DNA from: Paenibacillus xylanivorans
Lineage (GTDB): Bacteria; Bacillota; Bacilli; Paenibacillales; Paenibacillaceae
Reading direction: 5' to 3'
DNA: 40,048 bases
Assembly: GCF_001280595.1 (NCBI RefSeq)
Contig: NZ_LITU01000070.1
Coordinates: forward strand, 402,310-442,357
Part shown: in pieces, positions 23,691 through 32,445 of the stretch
Layout of the letters: every line of letters starts with the position of its first letter
How positions within the stretch are numbered: position 1 is the first letter of the stretch
Notes under the pieces: model-generated
Database searches by the model: none
What the model was told of the DNA's origin: nothing
The model's input: only the letters and a program-made list of their open reading frames with translations
Program-made: the position numbers and the translations under genes

Positions 23691-24737
23691 TTACTCTGGG
23701 CCAGGCTGCATATGCCGCTTCAGGTTTGCACGGTATTGCCCAGGAGTCTGACCAGTCCACTTTTTGAAGGCATTCTGAAATGCGCTTTGCTCCGAAAAAT
23801 GTAAGGCATAGGCAATATCCCCCACAGAATAGGTTCCTTTCTGCAAATATCGCAATGCCAGTTCCTTGCGTACCTGAACGGAGATCTCATGATACGTTGT
23901 ATTTTCTTCACGCAATCGGCTTTGAAGTGTGCGTATGCTCACGCCCAGATGTTCTGCGGTGTGTTGTAATGTGGGAAAGAAGGTTGGAAGGCTCTCCGTC
24001 ATCCACCGACTTACTTTGCCGGAGAATGGTTGAGACGAATGAAGCTCGTCTTTGCTTTCCTGAGCCATGGTTTCAAAAACCTTCAGCATTCTTGCATCCG
24101 AGTATAATACGGGCTGATCCAGAATGTCTTTGTGCATGCGCAGGAGTGTACGGGTGTCCCCGAATCGAGGCTCTATTCCGAACCTGCCAACATAAGGAGA
24201 TAGATCGCCTGAAGCATCGGGGGCTTGATGACCGAATCGCACCTCTTTCAACTCCACCCGGCGATTCGCCAGTTTGCTGATCAAATACACCATGGAGACA
24301 GCCATATCTTCCACACAATGACGGGACATCTGCTTCTCCGAATTTTGCAAAGACAATTGAAGGATCAAATCCTCTCCGCGTACTTCCCAACTCAGATTGA
24401 ATCCGCTATATAGAATGATGTTATATCGTTGATAAGCAGCGAGTGCATCCCCAATCGTCTTGGAATGCATCATGACGTAACCGGGAAGTCCCAGGTCCGC
24501 AAAGTCCAGCAGTTGTCCCTGATTCAAACCAAAATAAAGATCATCCGAGTATCGGGCAGCATGCTGCATAATACGTTCCAATTCTTCAACCGGAATTCGG
24601 GCTTCCGGATTCTGTATCATAGCAGGATCTAAGCCGGCGTACTCGAAAAACGCATCAGATTCATACCCTTTGTTCACCAGCGTCTTCATGATCGGATACA
24701 ACATGGAAATGGACACACCGTGATTGTAGTTACTCAT
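23691..24737 (-). CDS. AraC-family transcriptional regulator (Arabinose_bd N-domain)
   Basis: A 348-residue regulator. The N-terminal two thirds look like the PF12625-type ligand domain found in OruR/ArgR-like AraC proteins (ALGNQ-like LGLPGYVMMHSKTIGDAL segment). The C-terminal 100 residues hold the double helix-turn-helix: TAEHLGVSIRTLQSRLRE, then VGDIAYALHFSEQSAFQNAF and KKWTGQTPGQYR. The ATG at 24737 is preceded by AAAGGGGG. It is divergent from the broken oxidoreductase at 24872. ATCAC-N9-GTGAT (24801-24819) in the shared gap is a possible binding site. The effector is unknown. Confidence 0.88.
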   Translation of the reverse strand: MSNYNHGVSISMLYPIMKTLVNKGYESDAFFEYAGLDPAMIQNPEARIPVEELERIMQHAARYSDDLYFGLNQGQLLDFADLGLPGYVMMHSKTIGDALAAYQRYNIILYSGFNLSWEVRGEDLILQLSLQNSEKQMSRHCVEDMAVSMVYLISKLANRRVELKEVRFGHQAPDASGDLSPYVGRFGIEPRFGDTRTLLRMHKDILDQPVLYSDARMLKVFETMAQESKDELHSSQPFSGKVSRWMTESLPTFFPTLQHTAEHLGVSIRTLQSRLREENTTYHEISVQVRKELALRYLQKGTYSVGDIAYALHFSEQSAFQNAFKKWTGQTPGQYRANLKRHMQPGPE

Positions 24738-24871
24738 GCTACCCCCTTTTGCGCGAATCAGCAATGTTTTGGCGTCGTTGATCATTTGTTTATGTATAAC
24801 ATCACTTTATGCTTGTGATATGCCTGCTTCTTCGGCCTTCATGAACATGATTATACAGGAGGAACAGATGT

Positions 24872-25206
24872 ATGAAATCAAATATTCTGGTGATTAATGG
24901 CCATCCTGATCCGCAAAGTTATTGTTCGCGATGAAAGATCGGGAGAACTCGCCCCTATGGGACAAATTGCTGAAAGGCAGGTCTGCCCACATCATTGTAA
25001 CCATGGACACACCACGCTGGTACAATCGATTTATTTACAGGCATGCCGGGCACCGGGTCATGAAAACGAATATTCTCAAATTCTGCGGTGTATCCCCAGT
25101 TCGTGTAACTGAGATTAGTCCAATCAAGGGCTCTACGGAGGCATTCCGTCTGAAATGGCTAGACAAAATGATGGAGATGGGGATGAAGCAGGGTGGGCGG
25201 AAGTAA
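24872..25206 (+). pseudogene. NAD(P)H oxidoreductase (flavodoxin-2/NQO1-like fold), internally deleted
   Basis: A good SD (AGGAGG) precedes an ATG encoding the flavodoxin-fold N-terminus MKSNILVINGHPDPQSYC, but this frame stops at 24932-24934. The C-terminal half of the same family continues in another frame from about 24925: FAMKDRENSPLWDKLLKG, VTMDTPRWYNRF, ILKFCGVSPVRVTEISPIKG, ending at 25206. Intact homologues have roughly 85-95 residues between these parts, including the flavin and active-site region, so the gene suffered an internal deletion plus frameshift. In the family the residues after the first segment (FAL) and before the second (FAF) are alike, which suggests recombination at a short homology. 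The product cannot be functional. Confidence 0.85.
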
Positions 25207-25283
25207 ACCCTATGGCGGCCAGTCAGTGAATTCTAACCAACAAGTTAAGTGCAGCTGTCCAGCAGCCATGTAGTCAGCTGCGT

Positions 25284-25320
25284 GAAGAGGCCCGCTCCGC
25301 GAAGAGTGAGCCTCTTTTCA
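25284..25320. terminator. Bidirectional terminator between convergent genes
   Basis: GAAGAGGC (25284-25291) pairs with GCCTCTTTTC (25310-25319), with an inner GCTC/GAGT region. It lies between the pseudogene and the minus-strand cation transporter. Confidence 0.6.
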
Positions 25321-25341
25321 TTTATAAAAGGGAGATGTCCC

Positions 25342-26343
25342 TTATTTCACCACATCAGAATGCTTCTTACCCCAGCTATTCACGCCATCATCTTCGATAA
25401 TGGAGATGGCCGCATCGGCGATGTCGGGATCTGTCATTAACTTCTCCTGAATACGGAACTTGATATCATCTGCATCGGCAAGGCTCAATCCCTTGGTCAG
25501 TTCGATCAGACCCTCGACGTGGTAATAACGACCTTCCTGAATAATGCGCATCATCTGGATATCTGCAACATGAGTGTCGGCCAGAATGGTCTGGGATACT
25601 TTATCCTCAACATCCTGTGGAGCCGCTACACCAATCAGTCCGATCATATTGTCATAGCCGACACGGAAAGCGACAGCGATCATCAGACATCCAATAATGG
25701 TCGTCACGATTCCATCGAGCAATGCAAAATTGGTCAGTGCAATGACAACAACAGAGATCAGGGCGAGTGTCGCACCGAGTACCGCTACAATATCTTCGTA
25801 AAATACAAGGCGTGTTGGCGGCGCGGCACGTCCTACATTTTTGATTGCAGCAGGAAACAGGGCAAGGCCTGACGCTTTGGGTGCACGTGCTTCTTTTAGA
25901 ATTTCTTTCATCGCTTTGATCAAAATGGCTCCATCGATCACAATGTTAAGCACTAGCACACCGATGTTAACCCAGAGACCACCGGAATGAGCAGCAGGAT
26001 GCAGTAACAGATGAATCCCTTCATGGATCGTTTCATACGCCATAATGGTCACAACGATAACGGCAATCATACAGAAAATGTTAATGACCCGTCCGAATCC
26101 GGTTGGAAAGCGGCGTGTAGGTTTTTTCTCGGACAGTACACTTCCGACAAAGACAAACCCTTGGTTGATGGCATCGGCCAAAGAATGCATCGCCGAGGCG
26201 AACATGGCGCCACTGCCACTGAATAGAAAGGCTCCTCCTTTGCACAGTGCAAGTACAGCATTTCCTGCCATAGCTACGGCCGAGGAGGTGTTCCCCTTTT
26301 TGACGAGAGACATCAAGCTCTCAGACTTTGGTTGTTCAGCCAC
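25342..26343 (-). CDS. Cation diffusion facilitator family transporter (ZnT9-like)
   Basis: A 333-residue membrane protein with about six helices. The helix-2 motif MHSLADAINQGFVFVG and the RRFPTGFGR segment are typical of the SLC30A9-like branch of the CDF family; YEDIVAVLGATLALI is the matching helix-5 segment. A cytoplasmic C-terminal domain (about residues 245-320) follows. Members export or exchange divalent metals such as Zn2+. The GTG at 26343 has GGAGG at 10 nt; longer frames lack an SD. It is monocistronic. The metal cannot be assigned from sequence. Confidence 0.87.
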   Translation of the reverse strand: MAEQPKSESLMSLVKKGNTSSAVAMAGNAVLALCKGGAFLFSGSGAMFASAMHSLADAINQGFVFVGSVLSEKKPTRRFPTGFGRVINIFCMIAVIVVTIMAYETIHEGIHLLLHPAAHSGGLWVNIGVLVLNIVIDGAILIKAMKEILKEARAPKASGLALFPAAIKNVGRAAPPTRLVFYEDIVAVLGATLALISVVVIALTNFALLDGIVTTIIGCLMIAVAFRVGYDNMIGLIGVAAPQDVEDKVSQTILADTHVADIQMMRIIQEGRYYHVEGLIELTKGLSLADADDIKFRIQEKLMTDPDIADAAISIIEDDGVNSWGKKHSDVVK

Positions 26344-26476
26344 TTCGAATGTTCCTCCCAGAAAGATGTGATAGGTGTAGAAAGAGTAATCCGTAATTAC
26401 AGCTTGTTCATTTCCACTAAATGTTATTATAGCTTGCTTTATAACTCCCAGCATTATGCAAAAAAGGTCATATCAC

Positions 26477-26507
26477 TAAAAACACCCGTGCGAGTTTGCA
26501 CGAGTGT
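26477..26507 (-). terminator. Terminator after the dioxygenase gene
   Basis: ACACCCGTGC (26482-26491) pairs with GCACGAGTGT (26498-26507), one mismatch. The minus strand has a T-run at its lower end, so it stops transcripts from the 26542-27998 gene pair. Confidence 0.8.
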
Positions 26508-26541
26508 CTGGTTATTTTTTTATAAGCGATATAGCAAACGA

Positions 26542-27312
26542 TCAATCAAATTTCCAGCAAGACAGGCTCAGGTTGCCATACTGATAGGCTTTGAACAAGA
26601 GTGATGCCTGCTTGTTCTGATCTCCCGCACCCATGGCGAGCAGCAGCGGTACAAAATGCTCTGGCGTAGGCACAGCCGCCTCGGCAGATGGTGCGAGCTT
26701 GTCATAGGCGAAGAGGGATTCTGTATCCCAGCTCACCAGCTTGTCATGCAGCCAGTTGTCAAACGCCGTGGCCCAAGGATCAACACCTGCGCTTTCCCAG
26801 TTTAACTGACGCAGATTGTGAACCGTTCCGCCACTGCCAATGACGAGAACATCCTGCTCACGTAATGTGGCGAGCGCCTGTCCTACCTGATACTGCTGTT
26901 CATTGGACAGATATCGATTCACAGACAACGCAACGACCGGGATATCTGCATTCGGATAGAGCAGGCGAAGAACGACCCAGGCGCCGTGGTCCAGGCCACG
27001 CACGGAGTCGCTTTCCACCGGAATACCAGCATCTGCGAACAGGCGCTGAATCTTCGCAGATGTCTCTTCATGTCCTTGTGCAGGGTATTTGATCTGATAC
27101 AGCTCGGGTTGGAACCCACCAAAATCATAGATGGTCTCGTAATTCGCTACGGAGGAAACCAACTGGGTTGTGGATTCCCAGTGAGCAGAGAACAATACGA
27201 TTGCTTTGGGTTTCGGCAGTTCCTGTCCGAGTTTTTGCAGAAATTCAGTGTATGCATTCTCCTCCAGTGCGAGTGATGGCGCACCGTGAGCGATAAACAG
27301 GGATGGCATCAT
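26542..27312 (-). CDS. Class III extradiol dioxygenase (DODA/YgiD-like)
   Basis: A 256-residue member of the LigB-type extradiol dioxygenase superfamily, closest in pattern to 4,5-DOPA dioxygenase/YgiD. The metal-binding His residues are visible in IAHGAPS (His9), SAHWES (His44), GLDHGAW and GTVHNLR. Enzymes of this type open catechol rings with Fe or Zn in the active site; the bacterial substrate is often unknown. Its ATG shares one base with the stop of the upstream esterase gene (TAATG), so both are translated together. Confidence 0.9.
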   Translation of the reverse strand: MMPSLFIAHGAPSLALEENAYTEFLQKLGQELPKPKAIVLFSAHWESTTQLVSSVANYETIYDFGGFQPELYQIKYPAQGHEETSAKIQRLFADAGIPVESDSVRGLDHGAWVVLRLLYPNADIPVVALSVNRYLSNEQQYQVGQALATLREQDVLVIGSGGTVHNLRQLNWESAGVDPWATAFDNWLHDKLVSWDTESLFAYDKLAPSAEAAVPTPEHFVPLLLAMGAGDQNKQASLLFKAYQYGNLSLSCWKFD

Positions 27313-27998
27313 TATAAATTCATTCCTTTCCGGTCTTCGGTAACCAGCTTGGCATCCGTCCGAAGCCATTGTTGAAATTGTTGATATAGATCGGGGGTGA
27401 CTTGGTGTCCACCGTTATAGGGAACGTACGTAACGTTATTGGTGTGTTCGTGGAAGAAGCTGGCGTTATCCTCGCCAAGTTGCAGCGGGAATAGATGATC
27501 CTGATCGCCATGCGATATGAATACAGATAACTCCGAGTTGGGCTGTATCTTGTATTCGTCTTTCACAAATTGCGGAATATAACCACTCATGGCTACAATT
27601 CCCTTGATTGCATCTCCCATGATTAGTGCGAGTGTCATCGACATAATGGCGCCCTGACTGAATCCGGCGATATAACGCCGTGCGGGATCAATGGCATATT
27701 TGGCGGACAAGTCAACCATTAGCTGTTGCAGTCCCTGAACAGAGGCGTCGAACAACTCGCGGACGGGATTGCCAATGCTTTTAATTTGAAAATAGGCGTA
27801 GCCGCTCCCCTGAACGAGGGGGCCTCGTACTGCGATGATAATAAAATCGGACTGAAGAGGCTCCATTAAACGAAGCATATCCTGCTCATCCGAACCCATG
27901 CCATGCAAGGCAAAGATAACGGGATAGTGTTGTTCTGTATCGTAATCGGAAGGAAGCCGAACCTCGTAAGTCAATGAATAACTCAATGGAATCACCAC
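27312..27998 (-). CDS. Phospholipase/carboxylesterase-family alpha/beta hydrolase
   Basis: A 228-residue serine hydrolase of the YpfH/YtpA-like carboxylesterase group. The catalytic triad is apparent: Ser in GFSQGA, Asp in GDQDHLFP and His in GGHQV; FALHGMGSD supplies the oxyanion strand. The start is uncertain: tandem GTG codons at 27998 have only a weak SD (AGGTGG overlap), and a TTG four codons later is possible. It is the first gene of a two-gene operon with the dioxygenase. The pair may process an aromatic ester in sequence; this is inference only. Confidence 0.88.
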   Translation of the reverse strand: MVIPLSYSLTYEVRLPSDYDTEQHYPVIFALHGMGSDEQDMLRLMEPLQSDFIIIAVRGPLVQGSGYAYFQIKSIGNPVRELFDASVQGLQQLMVDLSAKYAIDPARRYIAGFSQGAIMSMTLALIMGDAIKGIVAMSGYIPQFVKDEYKIQPNSELSVFISHGDQDHLFPLQLGEDNASFFHEHTNNVTYVPYNGGHQVTPDLYQQFQQWLRTDAKLVTEDRKGMNL

Positions 27999-28210
27999 CT
28001 GATAAGAAATGGGTATAATAAAATAAAGTTCACTAATATGAAATTATTATTCTTATTGATGAACAAAATTTATCACGATTCCATTGTAGGGTCAATATTT
28101 TTTTTGTATTATGAAAATATGTTCCGTATAAGAAATCTATAATGATCTACAACGATGTATCAGGCGGATCGCCAAAGTAATCCACATATACTCCCAAGGA
28201 CGTGATAATC

Positions 28211-28576
28211 ATGATCAAAGGAATCGTGCCTATTCTGAGAATATTTGATGAAGACAAAGCAAAAGAGTTCTACCTGGATTACCTGGGTTTCCGATTGGAT
28301 TGGGAACATCGGTTTGAGACAGACCTGCCGCTATATATGCAGATATCCCTGGATTCCATTCAATTGCATCTATCCGAACATCATGGTGATTGTACGCCTG
28401 GAGCGGCATTGCGAATGGAGACGGATGCGCTGGATGCATTATGTGATACGCTCAATCGGAAAAAGTACAAACATTCCAGACCGGGCATTTCCGACACGCC
28501 GTGGAATCTAAGGGAAATGACAGTGATCGATCCGTTTGGCAACCGGATTGTTTTTTATGAACCTAACGCAGATTAA
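28211..28576 (+). CDS. Glyoxalase-superfamily protein (bleomycin-resistance-like)
   Basis: A 121-residue single-domain vicinal-oxygen-chelate protein of the PF19581-like group. The markers are IVPILRIFDEDKAKEFY, LGFRLDWEHRF, LHLSEHHGD and MTVIDPFGNRIVFYEP. The ATG at 28211 has AAGGA (28196-28200) at 10 nt; a GTG at 28202 is too close to the SD. It is followed 42 bp later by an XRE-cupin regulator on the same strand. Function (drug binding, isomerase or other) is not known for this group. Confidence 0.88.
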   Translation: MIKGIVPILRIFDEDKAKEFYLDYLGFRLDWEHRFETDLPLYMQISLDSIQLHLSEHHGDCTPGAALRMETDALDALCDTLNRKKYKHSRPGISDTPWNLREMTVIDPFGNRIVFYEPNAD

Positions 28577-28618
28577 ATCGAGTATCGGATATACAGATCA
28601 AAGGGGGAGGATTGCAAC

Positions 28619-29167
28619 ATGGATATTGGTCTAGCCATTCGTACGATCCGCAAACAAAAACAAATTACCATCATGCAAATGTGCGAGGGTACGGGGCTGT
28701 CCAAGGGGTTTATCAGCAACGTGGAAAATAATAAAACATCACCTTCCATTGCCACACTCGAAAGTATCGCGGATTATCTGGAAGTGCCACTGCCCTACTT
28801 GCTGCTCTCACCGGAGCAGCGAATGAACGTGGTACGCAAGGATGAGCGAAAGGAGACAACTGCTGGAAGCGGGCAGATCAAGGTACAGCATTTAACGGCA
28901 AAGGGTGCGATGCGGATGTCTATTGTGGAGCTGCCGGCAGGTGCATCCACAGGGGTTAATAAACATGCCGGAGAAGAGAGCCATCTGGTTCTGCAAGGCC
29001 TAATTCGCGCAGAGCAGTGTGAAGATGTAGAGATTCTGGAGGCGGGAGATTCATTTAGCTGGAATGCCATCGTTCCCCACGAAGTAACCAACATTGGGGA
29101 GGAGCCCGCGGTGGTGCTGATCGCCGTATCCAAGGAGTTAGATTTGGACCATTTGTTAGATAAATAA
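28619..29167 (+). CDS. XRE-family transcriptional regulator with cupin domain
   Basis: A 182-residue regulator. Residues 1-65 form the Cro/C1-type helix-turn-helix (LAIRTIRKQKQ, GLSKGFISNVENNKTSPS, LESIADYLEVPL). Residues 105-178 form a cupin with ESHLVLQGLI and IVPHEVTNIG. This architecture is typical of PuuR/SutR-like regulators that sense small metabolites. AAAGGGGGAGG lies just before the ATG. It is likely co-transcribed with the glyoxalase-like gene and ends at a strong terminator. Confidence 0.9.
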   Translation: MDIGLAIRTIRKQKQITIMQMCEGTGLSKGFISNVENNKTSPSIATLESIADYLEVPLPYLLLSPEQRMNVVRKDERKETTAGSGQIKVQHLTAKGAMRMSIVELPAGASTGVNKHAGEESHLVLQGLIRAEQCEDVEILEAGDSFSWNAIVPHEVTNIGEEPAVVLIAVSKELDLDHLLDK

Positions 29168-29168
29168 T

Positions 29169-29227
29169 AAAAGGACGGTTCCCAAAGTCATGAACATAAA
29201 CGATGGGAACAGCCCTTTTATTTTTTC
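29169..29227 (+). terminator. Terminator after the XRE-cupin gene
   Basis: AAAAGGACGGTTCCCA pairs with TGGGAACAGCCCTTTT (two mismatches), followed by ATTTTTTC. Confidence 0.88.
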
Positions 29228-29287
29228 TAACGAATTGAGCGAGCTCTATCAAGTGATTTTTATGCAGGTGCAGAGAATTAACGAATC
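29217..29287 (-). repeat. TTCGTT short repeat, copy 3
   Basis: On the minus strand: GATTCGTTAA (29287-29278), then CAATTCGTTAGA and AATAAA at the same spacing (within 1 nt) as copies 1 and 2, again touching a terminator hairpin. In the rest of the gap to 29552 only a single isolated GATTCGTTAG (near 29418) was seen; nothing else was recognised. Confidence 0.5.
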
Positions 29288-29552
29288 TCAGACGCTTTAT
29301 TTCCATGCTGTGTGTGTAATTTCGCAGTGTTTCGGAGGCTTATGGCGAAATAACGCTGCTGAAGACCATTACATTTTCCATTTCACGCCAATCAGTAAAA
29401 TAAGGTAGGTGCAAGAGATTCGTTAGAATTCAGAAACAGATTCCCCGAACTTCCTTCCACGGATAACTTCCTCTGATTGTTTGAAATTTAATCAGCTGGA
29501 TTAGGCTATACCCTGTTAAACGTTATGTGTAACCTCTTCCGACTACTCCTGA

Positions 29553-30272
29553 TTACTGTGGATTAGTTGTCCAGATGCCTGCGGCTTTAACAAATACACG
29601 GTCCGACAGTTTGAGCGTCGCCAAAGCTAGTTCAGCTACGTCTTCCGCTTGCATCATGCGGTCTTCGTCTCCAATTTTGAGTCCGGCATTGGTTGCCAGC
29701 TCCGTGTTCACTGTACTTGGCGTTAACGCAGTAACACGGATATTGGATTTGCGCACTTCCTGCATCAGGGATTCGGTCATGCCGAGCAGCGCGAATTTGG
29801 AAGCACAGTAAGCTGAACCGGTTGCGAATCCACGCTCACCTGCGGTGGAGGCGATATTGATAATGCTGCCGCTGCTTTCCTTGATCATGCTTGGCAACAC
29901 AGCACGAGTTACGTAGTATGTACCCATGACGTTAACATGCAGGATGCGTTCCCACTCTTCCGGGTCCATATCCAGCAGCGTGCCGAAGCTTGCAATACCT
30001 GCATTGTTAATGAGGATATCCACCGCACCAAGCTCCATCTCAATGGCAGCTACGGCTGCTTCAGCCTGAGTACGATCTGAAATATCCGCAATGGCACTGG
30101 TTACTTTCACACCATATTCCTGGCTCAGCGATTGCTGGAGAGCCTCCAGATCGGAGGCCGTCCGAGCGATAAGTCCTAGATGTACACCTTCCTTGGCAAG
30201 TGCCTGAGCAATGGCACGGCCGATACCTTTACCGGCGCCAGTAATGACAGCCGTTTTATTTTTAAGTTCCAT
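29553..30272 (-). CDS. SDR-family oxidoreductase (3-ketoacyl-ACP reductase-like)
   Basis: A 239-residue short-chain dehydrogenase. The NAD(P) motif TGAGKGIG is at residues 11-18, NNAG follows the fourth strand, and the catalytic set is Ser in IASTAGE with Tyr and Lys in AYCASK. It is often annotated as FabG, but it is not near fatty-acid synthesis genes, so the substrate is open. AAGGAGGAG precedes the ATG on the minus strand. A TATAAT (plus-strand 30309-30314) upstream is a likely -10 box. It stands alone. Confidence 0.88.
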   Translation of the reverse strand: MELKNKTAVITGAGKGIGRAIAQALAKEGVHLGLIARTASDLEALQQSLSQEYGVKVTSAIADISDRTQAEAAVAAIEMELGAVDILINNAGIASFGTLLDMDPEEWERILHVNVMGTYYVTRAVLPSMIKESSGSIINIASTAGERGFATGSAYCASKFALLGMTESLMQEVRKSNIRVTALTPSTVNTELATNAGLKIGDEDRMMQAEDVAELALATLKLSDRVFVKAAGIWTTNPQ

Positions 30273-30359
30273 GTGGGTAACTCCTCCTTAGAATTGGACT
30301 AGCATTTAATTATACTATATTACCCACAGTTCGAATATTTGCTTCATCATGATTTATCA

Positions 30360-31259
30360 TTATTGCTTGATCTTGATGCTGCCTGAGGTGGTGCGAGCTT
30401 TGATGACATCACGGCTTACCATGGGGGAATCAGGTATATTCACATCACCGGAAGTAGCCTGTGCGTCAAATATACCGTCAAAATCAGGCGCTGCCTGTAT
30501 GGAAATATCTCCTGACTGTCCCGATACTTCCATTGGACCGGAGGATGCTTGCTCGATCTTCACACTGCCGGAAGTGAATTCAACATTTGCTGCACCGTTC
30601 AATTGCGTAATTTTGGTGTCTCCCGACTGTACTCTGCGGGTCACATCGCCATTCATGCCATCCAGCGTGAAACTCCCGGAAGTTTGTTTTACTTCCATAT
30701 CTCCCACAATTCCCACGGCTTTAATGTCTCCTGAAGTTAGATCAAGTTGAATGGTTGGTACGGTAATGTCTTGAAGGTGAATGCTCCCAGAAATATTGTT
30801 AAGGTCCAAAGTATTGGCATGCAGACCCTTCAGATCCAGATCACTGGAAGTAGAGACGATGTCGACTTCATCCAGTTGATGTCCTTCAGGTAGCGCAACC
30901 GTGATCGTTTGCTGTTGAGTATTCCAATAAAGGGTGAAAAATTGCAAACGCGACCGCTCTTTCTGGTTTAATGTAAAGGTTCCATCCGTAATCGAGGCCT
31001 GTTTGAAACCTTCAATTGTGGCAGTGTCCCACTTACCATCCACTTCAATGTAGCCATTGGAATCAGGACTTACTACGAATTCAATGTTTGCGCTAAAGTT
31101 AGCATTCATCATGATATTGTGCAGCTCATCATTTTTGAATTCCCAACGTTTGGAGTAGGCTTCTCTCTGGTCTCCGAACTGAACTCCGTATATGGAGGTT
31201 CCGAGCAAGCCGATACCGATACATAATATGGCTAAAGCGATCCATTTTTTGGTGCTCAT
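30360..31259 (-). CDS. DUF4097 beta-strand-repeat protein
   Basis: A 299-residue protein with one N-terminal membrane helix (about residues 5-25) and an outside-facing body. From about residue 150 it has roughly 20-residue repeats with SGSI, SGDI, SGSF, SGDT, SGSV, SGDI, SGDV and SGSI turns, the parallel beta-helix of DUF4097 (adhesin-like). The ATG at 31259 follows the upstream stop by 2 bp, with AAAGGAGATG inside the previous gene as SD. It is the last gene of the PadR-DUF1700-DUF4097 operon, a combination common in Bacillota and suspected to act in envelope sensing. Confidence 0.88.
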   Translation of the reverse strand: MSTKKWIALAILCIGIGLLGTSIYGVQFGDQREAYSKRWEFKNDELHNIMMNANFSANIEFVVSPDSNGYIEVDGKWDTATIEGFKQASITDGTFTLNQKERSRLQFFTLYWNTQQQTITVALPEGHQLDEVDIVSTSSDLDLKGLHANTLDLNNISGSIHLQDITVPTIQLDLTSGDIKAVGIVGDMEVKQTSGSFTLDGMNGDVTRRVQSGDTKITQLNGAANVEFTSGSVKIEQASSGPMEVSGQSGDISIQAAPDFDGIFDAQATSGDVNIPDSPMVSRDVIKARTTSGSIKIKQ

Positions 31260-31261
31260 GA

Positions 31262-31849
31262 TTAGGCATCTCCTTTCATCGTCTTTTGATTCCATCTTAG
31301 ATACTGAAGAGTAATTAACTTAAAGGTTTTAAAAATCGATTTTGTAGCAAGGGCGAATAGAATGCCTATACCGAATACTCCAATCGAAACGAACATTTCA
31401 GAATACTCAAAATGGTCAAGATATAAGAAATCCACTACAGCAGCTACCGGTGCAAATACCAGAAGCGACAGACTGGCAATTGTGAGCCATACCGACCACA
31501 GAGTCAATCCTAGTGGAATCGCCAGCATGATGTTCAGGAAAAAAAGTCCGATTGCCGTGAAAAAGTTGCGTGCAGCGCGATTTCCCCTTTGCTGCGGACG
31601 CATTTCTTCAAATGTTGGTGCATAGAACGGATCAGATCCTGGCGTCTGTGCATCATACCGATCACCGAGCGCTTCTTTTGCAATTTCGATCGGATGCCCC
31701 AGTTCCCGTGCAATTTCTTCTTCCGGTCTTCCTTCTCTTAATCCCATCTCAAAATGCTGTTCATAATCAGCGAGCAATTCTGCCCGTTCCAGTGGGTCCA
31801 TCGGTCTTAGATGAACCTCCATTGCCTGCATGAATTGTTGTTTATTCAT
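31262..31849 (-). CDS. DUF1700 (HAAS-type) membrane protein
   Basis: A 195-residue protein. The N-terminal helical domain (about residues 1-65: ADYEQHFEMGLREGRPEEEIARELGHP-like pattern) is the HAAS/DUF1700 signature. Three or four membrane helices follow (about 95-175). It overlaps the PadR gene by 8 nt. In related operons this protein links the cytoplasmic regulator with the membrane; that role is inferred here. Confidence 0.88.
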   Translation of the reverse strand: MNKQQFMQAMEVHLRPMDPLERAELLADYEQHFEMGLREGRPEEEIARELGHPIEIAKEALGDRYDAQTPGSDPFYAPTFEEMRPQQRGNRAARNFFTAIGLFFLNIMLAIPLGLTLWSVWLTIASLSLLVFAPVAAVVDFLYLDHFEYSEMFVSIGVFGIGILFALATKSIFKTFKLITLQYLRWNQKTMKGDA

Positions 31850-32171
31850 TGGGGGTACCTTCCTCTATAAGATTTGCGACACTGCGCACAAAACTATTCC
31901 ATTCATTCGTGAGAGTCTTCATATAGTCACGACCAGTCTCGGACAGTTTGTAATATTTACGCGGCGGGCCTTCACTGGATTCCTGAAGGTAAGTTGTACA
32001 ATAGCCATCATTGACTAATCTTCGCAAAAGGGGATACAGTGCGCCTTCCGCCACTTCAATATGTTGGGATACGGCCTGAGCCAGTTCGTAGCCGTAACGA
32101 TCCTGCCGGTTGATCAGCACGAGTACGCATAGTTCCAGCACCCCTTTTTTGAATTGAATATTAACATTCAC
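31842..32171 (-). CDS. PadR-family transcriptional regulator
   Basis: A 109-residue winged-helix protein: FKKGVLELCVLVLI, YGYELAQAVSQ, EGALYPLLRRLVNDGY and GPPRKYYKLSETG, all PadR hallmarks. AGGAGG precedes the ATG. First gene of the operon. PadR proteins usually repress their own operon; the palindrome ACACTAGTGT just upstream is a likely operator. Confidence 0.93.
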   Translation of the reverse strand: MNVNIQFKKGVLELCVLVLINRQDRYGYELAQAVSQHIEVAEGALYPLLRRLVNDGYCTTYLQESSEGPPRKYYKLSETGRDYMKTLTNEWNSFVRSVANLIEEGTPNE

Positions 32172-32199
32172 TTGGGTTCCTCCTTGTTGCTCTATCCAA

Positions 32200-32209
32200 A
32201 CACTAGTGT
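32200..32209. promoter_or_regulatory. Palindrome upstream of padR
   Basis: ACACTAGTGT, a perfect 10-bp palindrome about 29 bp upstream of the PadR start codon, a normal place for PadR autoregulation. Confidence 0.5.
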
Positions 32210-32355
32210 GTATTGTTCAGTAGTCGTAAATTCATCATAGCATCCAGTACTGTTTTATGCAAGGTAGTGATTTTAAAATAGTTCCGTGTCACGATGTATC
32301 GCTAAGTTAGACTAACTGTGTTTTCTCGCTAATTCATCTATAGATCAGCATACGC

Positions 32356-32401
32356 AAAACCCGAATCGGTTACTTCCGCCTGAAGACGGATTCCGATCCG
32401 G
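32356..32401 (-). terminator. Terminator after the Rieske-FAD oxidoreductase gene
   Basis: CCGAATCGG (32361-32369) pairs with CCGATCCGG (32393-32401), with an inner TCCG/CGGA stem. The minus strand continues GGTTTTGCG. The T-run is short. Confidence 0.55.
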
Positions 32402-32445
32402 GTCTATGGGATGAAGATATACAACGATGGGATGTCAGCTTTGAT

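Noticed and set aside
29190..29408. 72-codon frame after the XRE-cupin gene
   Set aside because: It starts inside the terminator hairpin and covers the short repeat; no coding signature.
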